DNA from: an uncultured Clostridium sp.
Lineage (GTDB): Bacteria > Bacillota > Clostridia > Lachnospirales > Lachnospiraceae
Reading direction: 5' to 3'
Length of the DNA: 58,742 nt
Assembly (NCBI GenBank): GCA_945917985.1
Contig: CAMEIH010000013.1
Span: 1 to 58,742 of the forward strand
The notes under the pieces are model-generated. The model ran no database searches and had not been told where the DNA came from. It saw only the letters and a list, made by a program, of their open reading frames with translations. The translations under genes were made by a program, and so were the position numbers. This document shows, piece after piece, positions 54,512 through 58,742 of the stretch (position 1 is its first letter; every line of letters begins with the position of its first letter).

Positions 54512-55729
54512 ATGAAGAAATGGAAGAAAGTACTCTGTTTATCTTTGTGTTTATTGCTTATTTTTGCCGTGGGTGACAAATATCAAATAGTAGCCCACGC
54601 AGAGCTTACCAATGACAGTATCAAGCAAAAGGAAGCTGAAATAGCAAAAGCAAAGGAAGAAAAGAAAAGTCTGCAGAGTGGATTGACAAATGTAAAGGAA
54701 TTAAAAAAACAGCTGGAAGCGTCAAAGAGCGATCTGGCAAACTATATTGCAGAGCTTGATGCAAATCTTGCGGATATTCAGGCTAAAATTGCGGAACTGA
54801 AGGAAATGATCTCCACAAAGGAACAGGAGATCGAGGACAAAACGAAAGAACTGGAAGAGGCTGTTGCGGTTCAGGAAGCCCAGTATGAAGCCATGAAATC
54901 CCGCATTAAGTTTATGTATGAGAAAGGCGACACCCTTTATCTGGAACTGTTTTTCGGGTCTGACAATTTTGGTGACATGCTGAATAAGGCAGACTATATT
55001 GAAATGCTCTCATCCTATGACAGAAAGATGTTGGATGAATATGTGGCACAGGCAGAATATGTGGCACTTTGTAAGGAGAGTCTGGAAGAGGAAAAAGATG
55101 TTTTGGAGGAGGCTAAGAAAAGTGTTGAAGCCGAAGAAGCATCCTTAAATGAACTGATTTCGGCAAAGGAACAGGAGATTAATGCCGTTTCTTCAGACAT
55201 TAAGAATAAAGAAGCGGCGATTGCGGAATATGAAGCGGATATTGCTGCACAGAATGAAGCCATTGCAGCGCTTGAAAAAGCTGTGGCAGAGGAAAAAGCA
55301 AAGCTTGCCGCAGAACAGGGCAGGAGGTACGATGGTGGAATCTTTACCTGGCCGGCTCCTTCCTATACAAGAATTTCCGATGATTACGGCACCAGAATTC
55401 ACCCGATTTTGGGAGTACAGCAGTTCCATAACGGAATTGACATGGCGGCTCCCGGCGGCAGCCCGATTCTGGCAGCTTATGACGGAACAGTGGTGGCAGC
55501 AGCCTACAGCAACAGTATGGGAAATTACATCATGATCGATCACGGTGACAGCTTGTATACTATTTATATGCATGCTTCCGCACTCTATGTGTCAAAGGGA
55601 CAGGAAGTATCCAAAGGACAGAAGATCGCAGCAGTGGGAAGTACCGGACGATCAACGGGCAATCACCTGCATTTCAGTGTGAGAAAGAACGGAAGCTATG
55701 TAAGTCCATGGAGCTATCTTGGAAAATAA
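54512..55729 (+). CDS. M23 peptidoglycan hydrolase with coiled coil (EnvC/PcsB-like partner of FtsEX)
   Basis: A 405-residue secreted hydrolase. A signal peptide (KVLCLSLCLLLIFAVG) is followed by a long coiled coil (about residues 35-275, rich in Glu, Lys and Ala) and a C-terminal LytM/M23 domain. The zinc ligands are visible in FHNGIDMAAPG and NHLHFSV, so unlike EnvC it should be catalytically active. The coiled coil is where FtsX would hold and activate it. The gene is coupled to ftsX, one base away. This supports a role in daughter-cell separation or wall growth. Confidence 0.93.
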   Translation: MKKWKKVLCLSLCLLLIFAVGDKYQIVAHAELTNDSIKQKEAEIAKAKEEKKSLQSGLTNVKELKKQLEASKSDLANYIAELDANLADIQAKIAELKEMISTKEQEIEDKTKELEEAVAVQEAQYEAMKSRIKFMYEKGDTLYLELFFGSDNFGDMLNKADYIEMLSSYDRKMLDEYVAQAEYVALCKESLEEEKDVLEEAKKSVEAEEASLNELISAKEQEINAVSSDIKNKEAAIAEYEADIAAQNEAIAALEKAVAEEKAKLAAEQGRRYDGGIFTWPAPSYTRISDDYGTRIHPILGVQQFHNGIDMAAPGGSPILAAYDGTVVAAAYSNSMGNYIMIDHGDSLYTIYMHASALYVSKGQEVSKGQKIAAVGSTGRSTGNHLHFSVRKNGSYVSPWSYLGK

Positions 55730-55777
55730 TGGTGCAGGCAAAATGGCCTGATTGTTAAGCAGATTGGAGAGATTGTA

Positions 55778-57034
55778 GTGGAAAATGAATCTCAGGAAAA
55801 GAAAAAGAGCAGTTCCCGGGTCTTCCTCGGCGGACTGCTGCTGGGAATCCTGTTCAGTATTTTGGCTGTTTGTGTGATTGTAATAGGAAGATATGCGTTT
55901 ATTTCCATAAAAAATCACAGTACACAAACCAGTGCGTCCGGAAGCGAAAGTGTCATTAATACGGATACTTTTCAGAAGATGAAGACCATAGAGGACGTGA
56001 TTGACGAATATTATTACGGTGAGGAGATCACCACAAGCGATATTCAGGACGGTATCTATAAAGGGATGCTGGAAGCACTGAACGATCCTTATTCCGAGTA
56101 CTATACCAAGGAAGAGCTGGAGGATGCTTTGAACAGCTCGAAAGGAATTTCTTACGGAATCGGAGCTTACGTCACTTTAAATCAGGAGATGGATATGGCG
56201 ATGATAGCCGGAGTCATGGAGGGAACACCGGCAGAAGAAGCCGGGCTTCGGGAAGGTGACGTTATCTATAAAGTAGATGGAGAAGAAACAAGGGGATTGA
56301 GCGTTTCGAAAGTGGTTGCCCTTGTAAAAGGAAAAGAAAATACCACAGTTCATCTGACGATCTATAGGGAGAATGAACCGGACTTTCTGGAGAAGGATAT
56401 TGTCAGGAGTAAACTGATTGAAACGGAAACAGTGTACAGCGGTATACTGGAGGATACCGACAACATCGGTTATCTGCAAATCCGGGAATTCGATGCGGTG
56501 ACAGTAGATCAGTTCAATGAAGCCATGGCAGAATTAAATGCTTCCGGTATGAAAGCATTGATATTGGATCTTCGAAGCAATCCGGGTGGAGACCTTTCAG
56601 CAGTGGTGGAAATTGCAAGAAGGATTTTGCCGGAGGGACTGATTGTTTATACGGAAGAAAAATCAGGGAAACGAACAGAATACACCTGTGACGGTACACA
56701 TGAGATCCAGATCCCTATGGTGGTTCTGGTAAATCAGTATTCGGCAAGTGCCTCTGAAATACTGGCAGGTGCCATCAAGGACTATAATAAAGGAACTCTA
56801 ATCGGCACTACAACTTACGGAAAAGGCATTGTGCAGAGAATCATCAGGCTGGATGACAGTACTGCGATCAAGCTGACAGTCAGCGCATATTTTACTCCTT
56901 CCGGAAAAAATATTCACGGGACAGGTATCGAGCCTGATATTGAACTGGAATATGATTATGATGCTTATGAAGCAGAGGGAATCGATAATCAGGTGGAGAA
57001 GGCAATAGAAATACTGGAGGGTAAAATTTCATGA
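55778..57034 (+). CDS. S41 carboxy-terminal processing protease (CtpA type)
   Basis: A 418-residue membrane-anchored serine protease starting at GTG 55778 after GGAGAG. A single N-terminal membrane helix (LGGLLLGILFSILAVCVIVIG) is followed by a PDZ domain (about 130-200; MEGTPAEEAGLREGDVIYKV) and the S41 domain. The catalytic Ser is in NQYSASASEILAGA and the Lys in TTYGKGIVQ. Such proteases trim secreted proteins and are linked to cell-wall hydrolase control. It follows the FtsEX-M23 cluster by 48 bp and is probably part of it functionally. Confidence 0.94.
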   Translation: MENESQEKKKSSSRVFLGGLLLGILFSILAVCVIVIGRYAFISIKNHSTQTSASGSESVINTDTFQKMKTIEDVIDEYYYGEEITTSDIQDGIYKGMLEALNDPYSEYYTKEELEDALNSSKGISYGIGAYVTLNQEMDMAMIAGVMEGTPAEEAGLREGDVIYKVDGEETRGLSVSKVVALVKGKENTTVHLTIYRENEPDFLEKDIVRSKLIETETVYSGILEDTDNIGYLQIREFDAVTVDQFNEAMAELNASGMKALILDLRSNPGGDLSAVVEIARRILPEGLIVYTEEKSGKRTEYTCDGTHEIQIPMVVLVNQYSASASEILAGAIKDYNKGTLIGTTTYGKGIVQRIIRLDDSTAIKLTVSAYFTPSGKNIHGTGIEPDIELEYDYDAYEAEGIDNQVEKAIEILEGKIS

Positions 57035-57066
57035 GATCAACCAATCAATAAAATGATATCATAATC

Positions 57067-57080
57067 AGAACAAATGTTTG
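57067..57080 (+). promoter_or_regulatory. LexA (SOS) box of uvrB
   Basis: AGAACAAATGTTTG matches the Firmicutes LexA/DinR consensus CGAACRNRYGTTYG in 13 of 14 positions. It overlaps the -35 region of the uvrB promoter (57078-57083), so LexA binding would block transcription. Confidence 0.8.
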
Positions 57081-57106
57081 CTAAGCGTGTATAGATGTGC
57101 TATAAT
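57078..57106 (+). promoter_or_regulatory. Promoter of uvrB
   Basis: TTGCTA (57078-57083), 17-bp spacer, and an extended -10 TGCTATAAT whose hexamer is TATAAT at 57101-57106. The predicted leader is about 80 nt. Confidence 0.7.
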
Positions 57107-57191
57107 GGGTAAAGCTAATCTGTACACGCTTTATATATGACAATAGAAGACTTACAGAGCGTGCTTTCTATTGTTTGCAGGAGGCCATTTT

Positions 57192-58708
57192 ATGGATAAA
57201 TTGGATAAACAGGCACGATTTGTTTTACATTCCGATTATCAGCCGACGGGTGACCAGCCACAGGCTATCAAAGATTTGGTAGATGGTTTTAAGAAGGGCA
57301 ATCAGTTTCAAACGCTGCTTGGCGTTACCGGCTCCGGTAAGACTTTTACCATGGCCAATGTGATTGCTGCCTTGAATAAACCCACTCTGGTTATTGCCCA
57401 TAACAAGACGCTTGCGGGGCAGCTCTACGGAGAATTCAAGGAATTTTTTCCGGAGAATGCGGTAGAATATTTTGTGTCCTACTATGATTATTACCAGCCG
57501 GAGGCTTATGTGCCTTCTTCCGATACGTACATTGCCAAGGATTCCTCCATCAATGATGAGATTGACAAGCTGCGGCTTTCTGCTACGGCTTCTCTTTCCG
57601 AGAGAAGAGATGTGGTTGTGGTAGCCAGCGTATCCTGTATTTATGGTCTGGGCAGCCCGGACGACTATAAGGAAATGATCGTTTCTCTCCGCCCCGGTAT
57701 GGTGAAGGACAGAGATCAGGTCATTCGAGAGCTGATCGATATTCAATATGACAGGAACGATTTGGATCTTGACAGAGGATGTTTTCGGGTTCGGGGCGAT
57801 GTGGTGGAAATTTATCCGGCCCAGGGTGGAGATTATCTGATTCGAGTGGAATTTTTCGGAGATGAAATAGACAGGATTGCTGAGACAGATCCGCTTACGG
57901 GACAGGTCCATGCTATTTTGGAGCATGTAGCAATCTTTCCGGCTTCTCATTATGTTGTTCCCCAGGAAAAGATCAACGCGGCCTGTAAAGCAATTGAGGA
58001 GGAACTGGATGAGCGGATTCGCTATTTTAAAAGCGAGGACAAGCTGCTGGAAGCCCAGAGAATTTCTGAGAGAACAAATTTTGATGTGGAAATGCTGAGA
58101 GAAACCGGCTTTTGCTCCGGCATTGAAAATTATTCCAGGCATTTGAACGGTATGCCTGAGGGTGCCATGCCTCATACATTGATGGATTATTTTGGAGATG
58201 ACTACCTGATCATCATAGATGAATCGCACATGACGATTCCCCAGATCGGTGCTATGTATACGGGTGACCGCTCCCGCAAAACAACATTGGTGGATTATGG
58301 ATTCCGGCTTCCGTCAGCGCTGGATAACAGACCTTTATGCTTCGAGGAATTTGAGCAGCATATCGACCAGATGATGTTTGTATCCGCAACACCTTCCACT
58401 TATGAGGAAGAGCATGAACTGCTCCGCACGGAACAGATCATACGCCCCACGGGACTTCTTGATCCCGAAATATCGGTGCGTCCCGTGGAAGGACAGATTG
58501 ATGATCTGATCAGCGAAGTAAACAAGGAGACGGCAAAACATAACAAAGTGCTGGTGACTACTCTGACCAAGAGGATGGCTGAGGATCTGACGGATTACAT
58601 GAAGGATGCAGGCATCCGTGTGAAATATCTTCACTCTGACATTGATACCCTGGAAAGAGCTGAGATCATCAGGGATATGCGACTTGATGTGTTTGATGTT
58701 TTAGTGGG
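57192..58708 (+). CDS. uvrB: Excinuclease ABC subunit B, 5' part (truncated by contig end)
   Basis: The first 505 residues of UvrB, the helicase-like subunit that verifies damage in nucleotide excision repair. AGGAGG precedes ATG 57192. Walker A is [13 protein letters not shown] near residue 40. The beta-hairpin [12 protein letters not shown] that inserts into damaged DNA, the DESH box ([13 protein letters not shown]) and helicase motif FVSATPS are all present. The frame runs into GVG... at the adapter and no longer encodes UvrB beyond 58708. The true gene continues for about 150 more residues outside the window. Regulation by LexA is shown by the upstream SOS box. Confidence 0.97.
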
Positions 58709-58742
58709 AGATCGGAAGAGCACGTCTGAACTCCAGTCACAC
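58709..58742 (+). other. Illumina TruSeq adapter remnant at the contig end
   Basis: The last 34 bases read AGATCGGAAGAGC followed by ACGTCTGAACTCCAGTCAC and a trailing AC. This is the TruSeq adapter read-through sequence with one AC dinucleotide of the ACAC repeat missing. It interrupts uvrB inside a conserved region, right where the family continues with GINLLREG-like sequence. Confidence 0.95.

Noticed and set aside
55733-55760. Possible terminator after the M23 hydrolase
   Set aside because: The short inverted bases (caggc and gcctg) form only a weak stem with no T run, so I do not call a terminator.
57225-58229. Long open frame on the minus strand inside uvrB
   Set aside because: Antisense to conserved UvrB motifs, with no start signals; a shadow.

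Overview
The window looks like one end of a draft contig from a Gram-positive anaerobe of the Clostridia, most likely a member of the Lachnospiraceae. The evidence is the gene content and order: ireB-ruvX-DUF1292 followed by RNase J, two type III glutamine synthetases, a double-ATPase ECF transporter, a periplasmic-binding/GGDEF protein, sortase B, a CdaR-like regulator followed by ftsEX, an M23 hydrolase and a CtpA protease, SpmA (spore formation), and strong AGGAGG ribosome binding sites. Genus and species cannot be told from the sequence alone. The last 34 bases match an Illumina TruSeq adapter almost exactly, so the right-hand end is a contig edge and not biology.

Layout. 1-3.6 kb: tail of an Rpn-family nuclease, a double [4Fe-4S] QueG-like protein, a tocopherol-cyclase-like protein and a cupin on the minus strand, and a formate/nitrite channel. 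3.7-10.7 kb: carB without carA, a membrane-anchored XRE regulator, a ferredoxin-like protein with a cupin, a YbaK deacylase and a SpoU RNA methyltransferase. 10.8-17.7 kb: a secreted GH53 galactanase under a LacI-type operator, a MATE exporter, and a three-gene ECF transporter (S, fused A-A', T). 17.7-24.1 kb: a DUF2935 protein, a CAP-domain secreted protein, sortase B, and a minus-strand operon of a transglutaminase lipoprotein, one GspF/PilC membrane protein and four pilin-like proteins. 24.2-29.9 kb: a sugar-binding-domain/GGDEF protein, SpmA, a membrane-anchored protein with a toxin-like C-terminal domain, a HAD phosphatase, an aldo/keto reductase and NudC.

30-42 kb is dominated by translation and RNA genes: prmA-rsmE, a cysteine desulfurase with thiI (s4U in tRNA), a HPr-like protein without the active-site histidine, mtaB (ms2t6A), ireB-ruvX-DUF1292, RNase J, a YlbF protein, a short MltG-like protein, and trmR-trhP (wobble uridine 5-methoxylation). 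41.8-46.3 kb holds two tandem glnN genes; the second has its own promoter and a leader with mutually exclusive antiterminator-like and terminator hairpins. 46.3-49.5 kb: a DUF1905/C39-like protein, a solitary tRNA-Gln(CUG) with a clear promoter and terminator, a membrane acyltransferase, a 140-bp imperfect inverted repeat and an acyl-ACP thioesterase. 49.5-58.7 kb: an S1-domain protein, a CPBP protease, a YjfB-like protein, then the division and cell-wall cluster (CdaR-like regulator, ftsE, ftsX, M23 hydrolase, CtpA protease) and uvrB under an SOS box.

No CRISPR array, complete insertion sequence, prophage or rRNA was seen. The least conventional parts are the pilin-like operon with no ATPase in view, the LacI-like sensor fused to a diguanylate cyclase, the toxin-like membrane protein at 26.8 kb and the glnN leader.
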